A stretch of 28,363 bases of DNA from VFJZ01 sp046598415 (GTDB lineage: Bacteria > Actinomycetota > Thermoleophilia > Gaiellales > F1-60-MAGs149), in the NCBI GenBank assembly GCA_046598415.1, contig JBKJIG010000127.1:1-28363 (forward strand). The letters are read 5' to 3'. Under the pieces are notes generated by a model. That model was not told the origin of the DNA and ran no database searches. It was given only the letters and a program-made list of their open reading frames with translations. Shown here in pieces: positions 1-7,232 of the stretch (position 1 is the stretch's first letter; every line of letters begins with the position of its first letter). Both the position numbers and the translations under genes were made by a program.

Positions 1-132
1 CTGGGCGTGATCGTCCAGCCGACGTCCGATGGCATGAACGTGCTGAAGATCAAGCCGCCGCTCTGCCTCACGGAGGCGTCGGCCGACTACTTCGCCGACA
101 CGCTCGACCGCGTGCTCGCAACCGGCTGGTGA
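1..132 (+). CDS. C-terminal end of a probable class-III aminotransferase (partial)
   Basis: The window opens inside a plus-strand reading frame that ends at a TGA at 130-132. The 43 visible residues read LGVIVQPTSDGMNVLKIKPP, then a short tail with TEASADYF and LDRVLA. A 'KIKPPL ... LDRVL' ending is typical of class-III (ornithine/omega-type) PLP-dependent aminotransferases, whose last 40 residues hold a 'vKirPPL' strand followed by a helix. The PLP lysine and the rest of the fold are outside the window, so family assignment rests on the tail alone. It is convergent with the next gene, with only 4 bp between the two stop codons. Confidence 0.6.
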   Translation: MGVIVQPTSDGMNVLKIKPPLCLTEASADYFADTLDRVLATGW

Positions 133-136
133 CGAG

Positions 137-769
137 CTAGTACAGCCCCTCGCCGCGCGCGTACCGCGCGGCGCGCTCGGCGTCGTACGTGTCGGCGTCG
201 AAGTCGTCGTCGCGCAGCGACCGCAGGATCGCGCCGGCGCTCGGCAACTCGCCCCGGTCGATGTGGTGCTCCGGGTTCCACAGTTCGGAGCGGATGAACG
301 CCTTCGAGCACTGCGTGCAGGCCTCCTCGACCTCGATCAGGATGCCGAGCTTCGGCACCTTGCCGCCCACCTCGGAGCCGGCCAGCAGCTCGGCGTCGTC
401 GGTCAGCGTCGCGCGGCCGTTGACGCGGAACGAGTCGCCGACGCTGGGGATCACGAACAGCAGCCCGACGTGCGGGTTGACGAGGATGTTGCGCAGCGAG
501 TCGGCGATGCGGTTGCCGGGCCGCTCGGGCAGCAGCAGCGTGCGCTCGTCGAGGATGCGCACAAACCCGGCCGGATCGCCACGCGGGCTCACGTCGCAGC
601 TGCCGTCGGGCGCGGAGGTGGCGAGGCAGACGAACGGCGCCCGCTCGACGAACTGGCGCGTCAGGTCGTTCAGATGGTCGGCGTTCTTCGAGACCACGAC
701 CGGCTGCGGGTCGCCGCCGATAACGGCCCGCAGGGCCGCCTCATCGGTGATGGCGTTTCGCACCTCCAC
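137..769 (-). CDS. Pyridoxamine 5'-phosphate oxidase family protein (MSMEG_1061-like)
   Basis: A 210-residue protein with a GTG start at 769. It resembles the flavin/F420-type split beta-barrel oxidoreductases annotated as 'pyridoxamine 5'-phosphate oxidase family, MSMEG_1061 type'. Recognisable pieces are an N-terminal helix region, 'FVCLATSAPDGSCDVSPRGDP' early in the barrel, 'LLPERPGNRIADSLRNI' (the flavin-phosphate region), then 'VGLLFVIP', 'FRVNGRA' and a C-terminal 'CTQCSKAFIRSELW' segment common in this subfamily. The true substrate is not known; these proteins are usually FMN-binding and need not make PLP. It lies 31 bp downstream of the NTF2-like gene on the same strand, so the two are probably co-transcribed. 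No strong ribosome site is visible before the GTG. Confidence 0.8.
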   Translation of the reverse strand: MEVRNAITDEAALRAVIGGDPQPVVVSKNADHLNDLTRQFVERAPFVCLATSAPDGSCDVSPRGDPAGFVRILDERTLLLPERPGNRIADSLRNILVNPHVGLLFVIPSVGDSFRVNGRATLTDDAELLAGSEVGGKVPKLGILIEVEEACTQCSKAFIRSELWNPEHHIDRGELPSAGAILRSLRDDDFDADTYDAERAARYARGEGLY

Positions 770-800
770 CGTCTCGATGATACCGGCGGGACGGCCGGGT

Positions 801-1190
801 TCACGACGCCCAGAAGCGCTCCACGGCCGCCGGGTCGTCGACGTCGATCGAGATCTCGGCGATCAGGCCGTCGCGGAACCGGAAGCCCAGGCACTGCCGC
901 GACTCGAGCTCCCGGTCGTCGCGCAGCGCGTGGTTGACGATCGCCGCGACGGCCCGGTCGCCCCGCACGTCCACCTCCTCGACCTCCGAGCTGAAGCAGT
1001 CGGTGTCGCGCTTCGCGGCAACCAGCATCTCGCGGATCGCACCGCGTCCGCGACGCGGGCCGTAGATCGGGCTGTGCCATACCGCGTCATCGGTCAACAG
1101 CGCGACCGCGGCATCGTAGTCGCCGCGGTCGCGGGAGATGAGAAAGTCGCGCGCCAGGCTTGCGTGTCCCTGCGAATCAAACACCGTCAT
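801..1190 (-). CDS. SnoaL/NTF2-like protein
   Basis: A 129-residue protein of the NTF2/SnoaL-like fold: an N-terminal helix ('ARDFLISRDRGDYDAAVALLTDDAVWHSP'), a 'GRGAIREML' helix, and C-terminal strands ending '...GLIAEISIDVDDPAAVERFW'. This is the usual order of a small cone-shaped alpha+beta barrel used as a ligand pocket, isomerase or scaffold; the pocket's substrate cannot be read from sequence. The frame is open further upstream to 1391, but I chose the ATG at 1188-1190 because a GGAG lies about 10 nt upstream, the protein then begins at the normal first helix, and the upstream extension is low-complexity and overlaps the divergent promoter region. It is divergent from the DGPF/sigma pair, and some ECF sigma factors (ECF41) carry such a domain fused, so the proximity may matter. 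Confidence 0.75.
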   Translation of the reverse strand: MTVFDSQGHASLARDFLISRDRGDYDAAVALLTDDAVWHSPIYGPRRGRGAIREMLVAAKRDTDCFSSEVEEVDVRGDRAVAAIVNHALRDDRELESRQCLGFRFRDGLIAEISIDVDDPAAVERFWAS

Positions 1191-1322
1191 GGCTGTCAAT
1201 CTCCGCGACGGCTCGCCGTGAAACGGACGTCGCAGTTGAGACGGCGCCGGCGGGGGGGATGCAGCGTCGCGATCTGGCTGCCTGAGCCAGGCTCGCGGCA
1301 ATCGAACAGCACTTTCGGCCGT

Positions 1323-1350
1323 TGTCGATTCGGCGGGTTCCTCGTTCGTA
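1323..1350 (+). promoter_or_regulatory. Candidate ECF42-type promoter for the DGPF/sigma pair
   Basis: TGTCGA is present exactly at 1323-1328, about 75 bp before the DGPF gene start. I recall TGTCGA as the -35 motif reported for ECF42 sigma factors upstream of DGPF genes, with a short CG[A/T]C-like -10. Here the -10 is less clear: CGTT at 1343 and CGTA at 1347 are the nearest candidates (spacing 14 or 18). The match supports autoregulation by the sigma factor encoded downstream, but the -10 is not convincing. Confidence 0.45.
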
Positions 1351-1402
1351 GACGGGGTGAGAGGGCGGTACGGTGCCGCTCTCCGAGACAAGGAGACCTC
1401 CG

Positions 1403-1756
1403 ATGACGCAGTACCTGCTGTCCGTGTACATGGTCAAAGGCGAGCCGATGCCGGCCGACGACGTGATGGCCAAGTTGTACGCCGACGTCGACGCGGTCAA
1501 CGACGAGATCCGCAAGGCCGGCGCGTGGGTGTTCGCCGGCGGCCTGCATCCCGCCGACACGGCGACCGTCGTGCGGGTCGAGAACGGCGACGTCACCACC
1601 ACCGACGGCCCGTTCGCCGAGACCAAGGAGCAGCTCGGCGGCTTCTGGATCATCGAGGCCGCCGACCTGGACGCCGCGCTGGCGTGGGCAGCCAAGGCCA
1701 CCGTCGCCTGCCAGGCCCCGGTCGAGGTGCGGCCGTTCCAGGACGAGCCGGCGTAG
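1403..1756 (+). CDS. DGPF/YCII-related domain protein, partner of ECF42 sigma factor
   Basis: A 117-residue protein of the YCII-related (DGPF, COG3795) family. The DGPF signature itself is at residues 68-71, followed by 'AETKEQLGGFWIIEA', the best conserved block of the family. The start is the ATG at 1403, preceded by AAGGAG at 1390-1395 (7-nt spacing); an upstream in-frame start at 1373 lacks such a site. The fold is a ferredoxin-like alpha+beta dimer. The biochemical role is unknown, but DGPF genes are characteristic neighbours and targets of ECF42 sigma factors. The sigma gene begins 5 nt after this stop codon, so the two are surely co-transcribed. Confidence 0.9.
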   Translation: MTQYLLSVYMVKGEPMPADDVMAKLYADVDAVNDEIRKAGAWVFAGGLHPADTATVVRVENGDVTTTDGPFAETKEQLGGFWIIEAADLDAALAWAAKATVACQAPVEVRPFQDEPA

Positions 1757-1761
1757 CTTCC

Positions 1762-2979
1762 ATGACCGACGCGGCTGCCGGCACGGTCGAGCGGGTCTTC
1801 CGCGAGGAGTCCGGCCGCGCGGTGGCGACCCTGATCCGCCTCTTCGGCGATATCGACATCGCCGAAGAGGCCGTCCAGGAGGCGTTCCTGGTGGCCGCCG
1901 GGAGCTGGCCCGAGATGGGCGTGCCACCCAACCCCGGCGGCTGGATCTTGACGACCGCGCGCCACCGGGCCATCGACCGGTTCCGGCGCGAGTCGGCGCG
2001 CTACGACCGGTACGTGCAGGCCGCCCGGTTCGAGCCGAGCGACGAGGAAATCGAGGTCGACCCGATGAGCGATGACCGGTTGCGCCTGATCTTCACGTGC
2101 TGCCACCCGGCGCTCGCGCCGATCGCGCAGGTCGCGCTCACGCTGCGCCTGCTGGGAGGGCTCCAGACACCCGAGATCGCGCGGGCGTTCCTCGTGTCCG
2201 AGGCGACGATGGCCCAGCGCCTCGTCCGCGCCAAGCACAAGATCCGGGCCGCGAACATCCCGTACCGGGTCCCCGCCGACGCCGAACTAACCGACCGGCT
2301 CCGCCCCGTGCTGTCGGTCGTGTACCTGATCTTCAACGAGGGCTACACCGCCTCGACCGGCGATGTTCTGACCCGCGACGACCTGGGCGCGGAGGCGATC
2401 CGGTTGTCGCGGCTGCTGGTCGAACTGATGCCGGACGAGGCCGAGGCGCGCGGGCTGCTGGCCCTGCTGCTGCTGACCGGGTCGCGCCGGCGGGCGCGGA
2501 CGACCGCGGACGGCTCGCTGGTGCTGCTGCCGGACCAGGATCGCGCGCTCTGGGATCGCGCGCTGATCGACGAGGGCCACGCGCTGGTGCGCGCCTGCCT
2601 GCGCCGCAACCAGCCCGGCCCGTACCAGATCCAGGCCGCGATCAATGCCGTGCACGCCGACGCCCCCACCGCCTCCGCTACCGACTGGCGCCAGATCGTG
2701 GCGCTCTACGACCAGCTGCTGGGCTTCGCCCCGACACCGGTCGTGCGACTCAACCGGGCCGTCGCCGTGGCCGAGGTGGACGGCGCCGAGGCGGGCCTGG
2801 ACGCGATCCGGGATCTCGATCTGGACGAGTACCACCTCTACCACGCGGCCCTTGCCGACCTGCTCGTCCGGGCCGGTCGCGGCGCCGACGCGGTCGCGGC
2901 CTACGACGCCGCGATCGGGCTGGCCACGAACGCGGCCGAGCGCGCCCATCTCGAGCGCCGCCGCGGCGCGGTGCGCTAG
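1762..2979 (+). CDS. ECF42-type RNA polymerase sigma factor with C-terminal TPR extension
   Basis: A 405-residue sigma-70 family protein starting at the ATG at 1762, 5 nt after the DGPF stop. Residues about 10-80 form region 2 ('FREESGRAVATLIRLFGDIDIAEEAVQEAFLVA', 'PGGWILTTARHRAIDRFRRE'); residues about 110-180 form region 4 ('FTCCHPALAPIAQVALTLRLLGGL', 'TPEIARAFLVSEATMAQRLVRAKHKI'). The roughly 220-residue C-terminal extension (DUF6596-like, 'YLIFNEGYTAS', then TPR-like 'DEYHLYHAALADLLVRAGR') is diagnostic of the ECF42 group. These have no classical anti-sigma factor; the extension is thought to control activity. The long frame continues upstream to 1357 but overlaps the DGPF gene in another frame. 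The gene ends in CTAG, shared as stop codon with the convergent glycosyltransferase. Confidence 0.92.
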   Translation: MTDAAAGTVERVFREESGRAVATLIRLFGDIDIAEEAVQEAFLVAAGSWPEMGVPPNPGGWILTTARHRAIDRFRRESARYDRYVQAARFEPSDEEIEVDPMSDDRLRLIFTCCHPALAPIAQVALTLRLLGGLQTPEIARAFLVSEATMAQRLVRAKHKIRAANIPYRVPADAELTDRLRPVLSVVYLIFNEGYTASTGDVLTRDDLGAEAIRLSRLLVELMPDEAEARGLLALLLLTGSRRRARTTADGSLVLLPDQDRALWDRALIDEGHALVRACLRRNQPGPYQIQAAINAVHADAPTASATDWRQIVALYDQLLGFAPTPVVRLNRAVAVAEVDGAEAGLDAIRDLDLDEYHLYHAALADLLVRAGRGADAVAAYDAAIGLATNAAERAHLERRRGAVR

Positions 2980-4130
2980 CCGACCAGCGCCTCGATCCGC
3001 TCGATCGCCGCCTCCGGTGATGGCATCGCATCCAGCTCGTCGCGCAACCGCCGGGCGCCCGCGCGCAACGCGTCGTCGTCGAGCACGGCCCGGAGCTCGC
3101 GGCGGACCGACGCCGGGTCGACCGCGCCGGGCAGCAGCGCGCGGGCCGCGCCGGCCGTGGTCAGGAGCGCGGCGTTCTCGAACTGGTCGGCGCCCTGCGG
3201 CAGCACGAGCTGCGGTAACCCGTGGGCGATGGCGCCGAGCATCGTGCCGCTGCCGCAATGGCAGACGATCGCGTCGCAGGAGGGAAGGATCTGCGCCTGC
3301 GGGATGAACCGGTGCACCTGCACGTGGGGCGGCTGCGGGCCGAGCGCGGTCGGGTCGCCGTTCGCACCGACGGTGATGATCAGGTTCACGCCAAGGTCGC
3401 CGGCTGCACCGATCACGACCTGGAAGAGATCGAGCCTCCGGTTCCAGACGGTGCCGAAGCTGACGTAGGCCGTGGGCTGCCGCGGTAAGCCCGTCAGCCA
3501 CGCCGGCACGTCGTCGGCGGTGGTCGCGACGAGCGGTGTCAGACGGGTCGGCTGCCGCTCGATGGCGGTGATCTCCGCACGCTGCAGCGACGGCGGGAAC
3601 GGGTCGACGTAGAGGTGCCGGTGGAGTCCGCCGTGCGGCGGCGCCTCGAGCCCGCGCGCCCGCCAGTGCGGCGCGGCCGTGGACGCGCCGCGTTCGAGGA
3701 CCGCGACCGGCAGCGGCGCACCGAACCCGACCGTGACGTACGGAATGCCGGCGAGCGTGGCCGCGATCGGCCCGGCCAGCTCACCGGCCTCCTGCACCAC
3801 GACGTCGGGCTGCCACTCCGCGATCACGCGGATCAGGTCGTCGAGCCGCGGCTCCAGCTCGATGCCGACGAACAGCTCGGCGAAGAACACCACCCGGCGC
3901 TCCTCCGGATCGAGCGTCGCGACCTCCTGAGCGCGGGGGTCGAACTCTGCCCGGGTCTCGTAGCCACGGCCCGCCTGGAAGGTCTGCAACCCGTGCTGTC
4001 GCAGCTGCGACAGCACGGGCTCGCCAGTCGCGAACGCCACCTCGTGGTCGCGGCGCCGGGCCGCCGCGGCGAGGGGCCGCAGCGGCTCGACGTGGCCGGT
4101 GAGCGGCCGCGTCGTGAAGAGGATCCTCAT
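2976..4130 (-). CDS. MGT-family (GT1) glycosyltransferase
   Basis: A 384-residue GT-B fold glycosyltransferase of the GT1/MGT family (macrolide glycosyltransferase, EryCIII-like). The N-terminal half begins 'MRILFTTRPLTGHVEPLRPLA', the acceptor-side Rossmann domain with the catalytic-type His in 'TGHVEP' (residue 13). The C-terminal half holds the nucleotide-sugar motif: 'VHRFIPQAQILPSCDAIVCHCGSGTMLGAIAHGLPQLVLPQGADQFENA', with the His-Cys-Gly-Ser-Gly-Thr donor loop. There is no signal peptide or membrane segment, so it acts in the cytoplasm on a small molecule or lipid; acceptor and sugar are not predictable. The ATG at 4130 is preceded by a GGGG-rich site. An imperfect palindrome lies 42-55 bp upstream. 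No natural-product genes adjoin it. Confidence 0.88.
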   Translation of the reverse strand: MRILFTTRPLTGHVEPLRPLAAAARRRDHEVAFATGEPVLSQLRQHGLQTFQAGRGYETRAEFDPRAQEVATLDPEERRVVFFAELFVGIELEPRLDDLIRVIAEWQPDVVVQEAGELAGPIAATLAGIPYVTVGFGAPLPVAVLERGASTAAPHWRARGLEAPPHGGLHRHLYVDPFPPSLQRAEITAIERQPTRLTPLVATTADDVPAWLTGLPRQPTAYVSFGTVWNRRLDLFQVVIGAAGDLGVNLIITVGANGDPTALGPQPPHVQVHRFIPQAQILPSCDAIVCHCGSGTMLGAIAHGLPQLVLPQGADQFENAALLTTAGAARALLPGAVDPASVRRELRAVLDDDALRAGARRLRDELDAMPSPEAAIERIEALVG

Positions 4131-4171
4131 GTTCGCCCCATCTCGTGAGCCTACCGACTCCGGGCGATTAC

Positions 4172-4189
4172 CTGACGTTAGTCAGACAA
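4172..4189. promoter_or_regulatory. Palindromic operator-like motif between divergent genes
   Basis: CTGAC-GTTA-GTCAG at 4172-4185 followed by ACAA. It sits between the divergent glycosyltransferase and the membrane-protein gene, about 42 bp before the former. The pattern CTGACnTTnGTCAGACAA recurs at 14870-14887 in this window. A TetR- or GntR-type site is the natural reading, but no such regulator is encoded here. Confidence 0.4.
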
Positions 4190-4382
4190 TTTTCGTGCGT
4201 CCAACCACACACCTTCGATCCCAACTCGCGCTCGGTCCGGTACCGGTCGCGCGATCCGCGCGCCTTCCGCGCGTGTCCCGTGCGTCGGCCGACGCTGCCG
4301 CAGGGCGTATCGCGAGCGGGCGCGGGAGCTGCGGCTGCCGGAGTCATTGACCGGCGCGCGCCCGGTGTGCGACCGTGGCCCC

Positions 4383-4949
4383 GTGCTCCGCAACCGTCCG
4401 GACGGCCTCCCCGATGGCTCGCTCGGTATCGCGGGTGCACTCGTCGCGTGTGCGGCCGGCGCCACCCTCGCGATCGAGGTCGGCTCCGACGCCGGCGCCT
4501 CGGTCCTGCTGGCGCTCGCCGCCTGGCTGCTGTTCTCGATCGCCATCAAGTTCGCCGTGGACATGCGCCGGGCGAAGACCGTCAAGGAGATCGCCGACGG
4601 CGACCTCGAGGTCGACGCCGCGCCGGGCAGCGTGCGGGCGCGACTCACCTCGCAGCGCCACCGCGAGACGCTCGCCCGGACGCTGCGGAAGATCGCCGAG
4701 GACGCCCGCCGCTACCCGCGGCAGGGCCGGCTCGCAGCGCCGCCGATCATCCTCCACTTCGAGCCGGAGACGTGCCGGTGCCTGCTGCACCTGGCCGAGG
4801 TGCTGGAGTCGACCGCGCCCGTCGAGCCCCGCGGCGTGGCGGTCGTGGAGGACCTCGTGACGAACCCGGTGTCGCCGGTGTTCGGGTCGTCCGGCGAGGA
4901 CGTCGAGATCGAGATCCGTCGCGCGCTGTTCATCCTCGGCGCCGGTTGA
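4383..4949 (+). CDS. Small membrane protein of unknown function
   Basis: I do not recognise a family. From the GTG at 4383 the product is 188 residues; an alternative TTG start at 4347 would add 12. Neither has a convincing ribosome site, so the start is uncertain. Two hydrophobic segments lie near the N-terminus ('SLGIAGALVACAAGATLAIE' and 'ASVLLALAAWLLFSIAIKFAV'), followed by a charged cytoplasmic-type domain of about 120 residues ('DMRRAKTVKEIADGDLEV', 'RARLTSQRHRETLARTLRKIAEDARR', and a C-terminal alpha/beta part). A two-helix anchor plus a soluble domain is the visible architecture. Strong G/C third-position bias supports real coding. It is followed directly by a hairpin that includes its stop codon, so it is probably a single-gene transcript. 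Confidence 0.7.
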   Translation: MLRNRPDGLPDGSLGIAGALVACAAGATLAIEVGSDAGASVLLALAAWLLFSIAIKFAVDMRRAKTVKEIADGDLEVDAAPGSVRARLTSQRHRETLARTLRKIAEDARRYPRQGRLAAPPIILHFEPETCRCLLHLAEVLESTAPVEPRGVAVVEDLVTNPVSPVFGSSGEDVEIEIRRALFILGAG

Positions 4950-4971
4950 GGTACGGCTGGCCGTACCTCAA
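4946..4971 (+). terminator. Hairpin overlapping the stop codon of the membrane-protein gene
   Basis: TTGAGGTACGG (4946-4956), loop CTGG, CCGTACCTCAA (4961-4971): a perfect 11-bp stem that contains the TGA stop at 4947-4949. No T-tract follows, so it may act as a rho-independent-like terminator of the high-GC type or as an mRNA 3' end protector. Confidence 0.55.
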
Positions 4972-5061
4972 CACACCTGCTGGCCCCAGCCCGCCCGGCT
5001 CCGGCCGCACCGAGCATTTCCCGGTGCCGGATGACACCTTCGCAATGCGCCATTCGGCCTA

Positions 5062-5090
5062 TTGGCACATCGAGGCGGGGATGACAGAAT
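5062..5090 (+). promoter_or_regulatory. Candidate sigma-70-type promoter of the copper operon
   Basis: TTGGCA at 5062-5067 (5 of 6 to TTGACA) and CAGAAT at 5085-5090 (4 of 6 to TATAAT) with 17-bp spacing. Transcription would begin near 5097, giving a 5' leader of about 70 nt before the cupredoxin gene. No copper-sensor operator could be recognised. Confidence 0.45.
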
Positions 5091-5166
5091 CGCCTACGCC
5101 CAGAGTCGTGCCGCGCCCCCCACGGCGGCCAAGGTCCGGCCCCATCAATCAGGAGGTACGAGGAGC

Positions 5167-6297
5167 ATGCGAGTTTCACGAGCGAGTCTCGCGGTGGTCG
5201 GGGCTGCGCTGATGCTGCCCGGGTCGGCCGTGGCCGCCACGTACAAGGTGTCGGCCGGTGCGCCGCAGACGGCGCGCATGCCGGTGAGCTTCAGCGCCGG
5301 GCTGTACGACGCGTCCGCGTTCTATCCCGGCAGCCACGCGACGCTGAAGATTCACAAGGGCGACAAGGTCAACTTCTCCGGCGGGTTCCACACCGCGACG
5401 ATCCTCGGCTCGACGCCCCGCGCCGCCCTGGAATTCATCCAGCCGGGTCCGGCCGGCAGCACGTATGCGGCCGTTAACGACGAGTCGACACCGACGCCGA
5501 CGCCCTTCTACTGGGCCGGCAAGCCGAAGTTCGTCTACAACGGCGGCACGCTCGCCCCGATCGGCTCGACGACCGTCAACTCGAAGACGGCGACGTACTC
5601 GTCGGGCGTGCTGTTCGCGTCGCCGAAGGGCTACACGCTGAAGTTCAACAAGACGGGCACCTACAAGCTCGTCTGCCTTCTGCATCCGGGCATGACCGCC
5701 AAGATCCAGGTCCTCTCGAAGCACAAGAAGGTGACCTCGGTCTCGAAGGCCGCGAGGCGCGCCAGGGTCGATGTGGCGAAGGACGTCCACGCCGCCCTCA
5801 CGATCGACTCGAACAAGTCGCGGGCCGACCTCGATCCGGCCGACGCCGTCGTGACGGTCGGTGCTGGATCGAAGCGCACCTCACTGTTCGCGTTCTACCC
5901 GTCGGCGCTCAGCGTCAAGGTCGGGACGACCGTGACGTTCCGCAGCGGCTCCGTCAACGAGCCGCACAACATCGGCATCGGCGACATCAACTACCAGATT
6001 CCGCACCTGTCGCTGATCGACCTGTTCCCGAACGGGCCGGCCGATCCCAACCAGATCAACCCGAACCTCTTCTACGGCAGCGACCCGCCCGATGGCGCGG
6101 GCGTCCGCACGTTCACCGGCGCGGCGTCGCACGGCAACGGCTATCTCGCCTCGCCCGTGGTGCTGAAGAACTCGGCGATCCCCGGGATCCCCTCGCAGAC
6201 GAAGATCAAGTTCACGACGCCGGGCACCTTCACCTACATGTGCCAGATCCACTTCAACATGATCGGGACGATCAACGTCCACCCCGTCGCTCCGTGA
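5167..6297 (+). CDS. Secreted protein with two cupredoxin domains
   Basis: A 376-residue protein. The ATG at 5167 is chosen because AGGAGG lies at 5151-5156 and the protein then opens with a Sec-type signal peptide ('MRVSRASLAVVGAALMLPGSAVA', cleavage near residue 24). Two plastocyanin/azurin-like domains follow. Domain 1 carries a His in 'GGFHTATIL' and the Cu-ligand cluster Cys170-x2-His173-x2-Met176. Domain 2 carries a His in 'NEPHNIGIG' and Cys359-x2-His362-x2-Met365. Each thus has the full His/Cys/His/Met set of a type-1 copper site. It acts outside the membrane as an electron carrier or copper store. It is the first gene of an operon with a multicopper oxidase and another cupredoxin (22-nt gap to the next gene). 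Confidence 0.85.
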   Translation: MRVSRASLAVVGAALMLPGSAVAATYKVSAGAPQTARMPVSFSAGLYDASAFYPGSHATLKIHKGDKVNFSGGFHTATILGSTPRAALEFIQPGPAGSTYAAVNDESTPTPTPFYWAGKPKFVYNGGTLAPIGSTTVNSKTATYSSGVLFASPKGYTLKFNKTGTYKLVCLLHPGMTAKIQVLSKHKKVTSVSKAARRARVDVAKDVHAALTIDSNKSRADLDPADAVVTVGAGSKRTSLFAFYPSALSVKVGTTVTFRSGSVNEPHNIGIGDINYQIPHLSLIDLFPNGPADPNQINPNLFYGSDPPDGAGVRTFTGAASHGNGYLASPVVLKNSAIPGIPSQTKIKFTTPGTFTYMCQIHFNMIGTINVHPVAP

Positions 6298-6319
6298 GCG
6301 GGACGGTGAACGTCCGCCT

Positions 6320-7231
6320 ATGACGGGCCGCGCGCTGCGCCGGGTAGGGCGAATCGCCCTACCCGCCATCGCCGCGCTCGGCGTGCTCGCACCGCACGCC
6401 ACCGCCGCCACCCGGCACGTCTGGGTGGCGGCGGTGCCCGTGCAGTGGGACGTGGTTCCAAGCGGCACCGACCCGATGACGGGCACCACCTACCCGAAAT
6501 CGGCGACGCGCGACTGGACCGTCGTCTACCGCCTCTACGACCGTAACTGGAAGCACCTCAAGGCGGGCGCGTCGATGCCGGGTCCGCTGATCCGGGCGCG
6601 CGTCGGCGACCGCATTTTCGTCCACTTCAAGAACCTCGACTTCCGGTTCAAGCACGCCCACTCGATGCACTTCCACGGCGTCACGTACCCGTTCTCGTCC
6701 GACGGCTCGTACATCCCCGGCATCTCCGGCCGCGGTGCCGACGTGCGGCCCGGGCAGACGTTCACGTACCGGCTGCGGGCCGGCCGCGACTCGGCCGGCG
6801 CCTGGCCGTACCACGACCACTCGACCTCGATGGACGAGTCGATCGCCGGCGGGCTCTACGGGATGCTCTCGATCCTCGGCAAGAAAGAGAGGAAGCCCGA
6901 CCGCGAGTTCACCGTGGTCCTGACCGCGATGCGTGGGTTCATGGCCATCAACGGCCACGCCTTTCTCGGCAACACGCCGGTGTTCCGCGCGAAGGTCGGC
7001 GACCGCGTGCGCTGGAACGTGATGACGCTGGGCGACGACTTCCACACCTTCCACGTCCACGGCCATCGCTGGCTGCACAACGGCGTGCCGGAGGACGTGC
7101 GGTCGCTCGGCCCGGCCGAGAGCTTCACGGTGTCGTGGACCGAGCGCTCGCCGGGTGCGTGGTTCTACCACTGCCACGTCGAGGGCCACATGATGTCCGG
7201 GATGATGGGCCTGTACCTGGTGGGCCGCTGA
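6320..7231 (+). CDS. Two-domain multicopper oxidase (small laccase-like)
   Basis: A 303-residue secreted oxidase with an N-terminal signal peptide of about 30 residues (Sec-like; two Arg but no full Tat motif). Copper motifs: HFHG (H117, H119) and HDH (H165, H167) in domain 1; 'HTFHVHGH' (H242-H249) and HCHxxxHxxxxM (H284-C285-H286, H290, M295) in domain 2. Domain 1 has Asp166 where a type-1 Cys would be, so the single type-1 copper is in domain 2. That is the pattern of the 'type B' two-domain oxidases such as the Streptomyces small laccase, which work as trimers with the trinuclear site at subunit interfaces. Substrate could be phenols or Cu(I). It sits between two cupredoxin genes, likely electron partners. 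Confidence 0.9.
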   Translation: MTGRALRRVGRIALPAIAALGVLAPHATAATRHVWVAAVPVQWDVVPSGTDPMTGTTYPKSATRDWTVVYRLYDRNWKHLKAGASMPGPLIRARVGDRIFVHFKNLDFRFKHAHSMHFHGVTYPFSSDGSYIPGISGRGADVRPGQTFTYRLRAGRDSAGAWPYHDHSTSMDESIAGGLYGMLSILGKKERKPDREFTVVLTAMRGFMAINGHAFLGNTPVFRAKVGDRVRWNVMTLGDDFHTFHVHGHRWLHNGVPEDVRSLGPAESFTVSWTERSPGAWFYHCHVEGHMMSGMMGLYLVGR

Positions 7232-7232
7232 C

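Noticed and set aside
189..1406. A 405-codon plus-strand frame over the first minus-strand genes
   Set aside because: Low-complexity Arg/Ser-rich translation, antisense to two recognisable genes.
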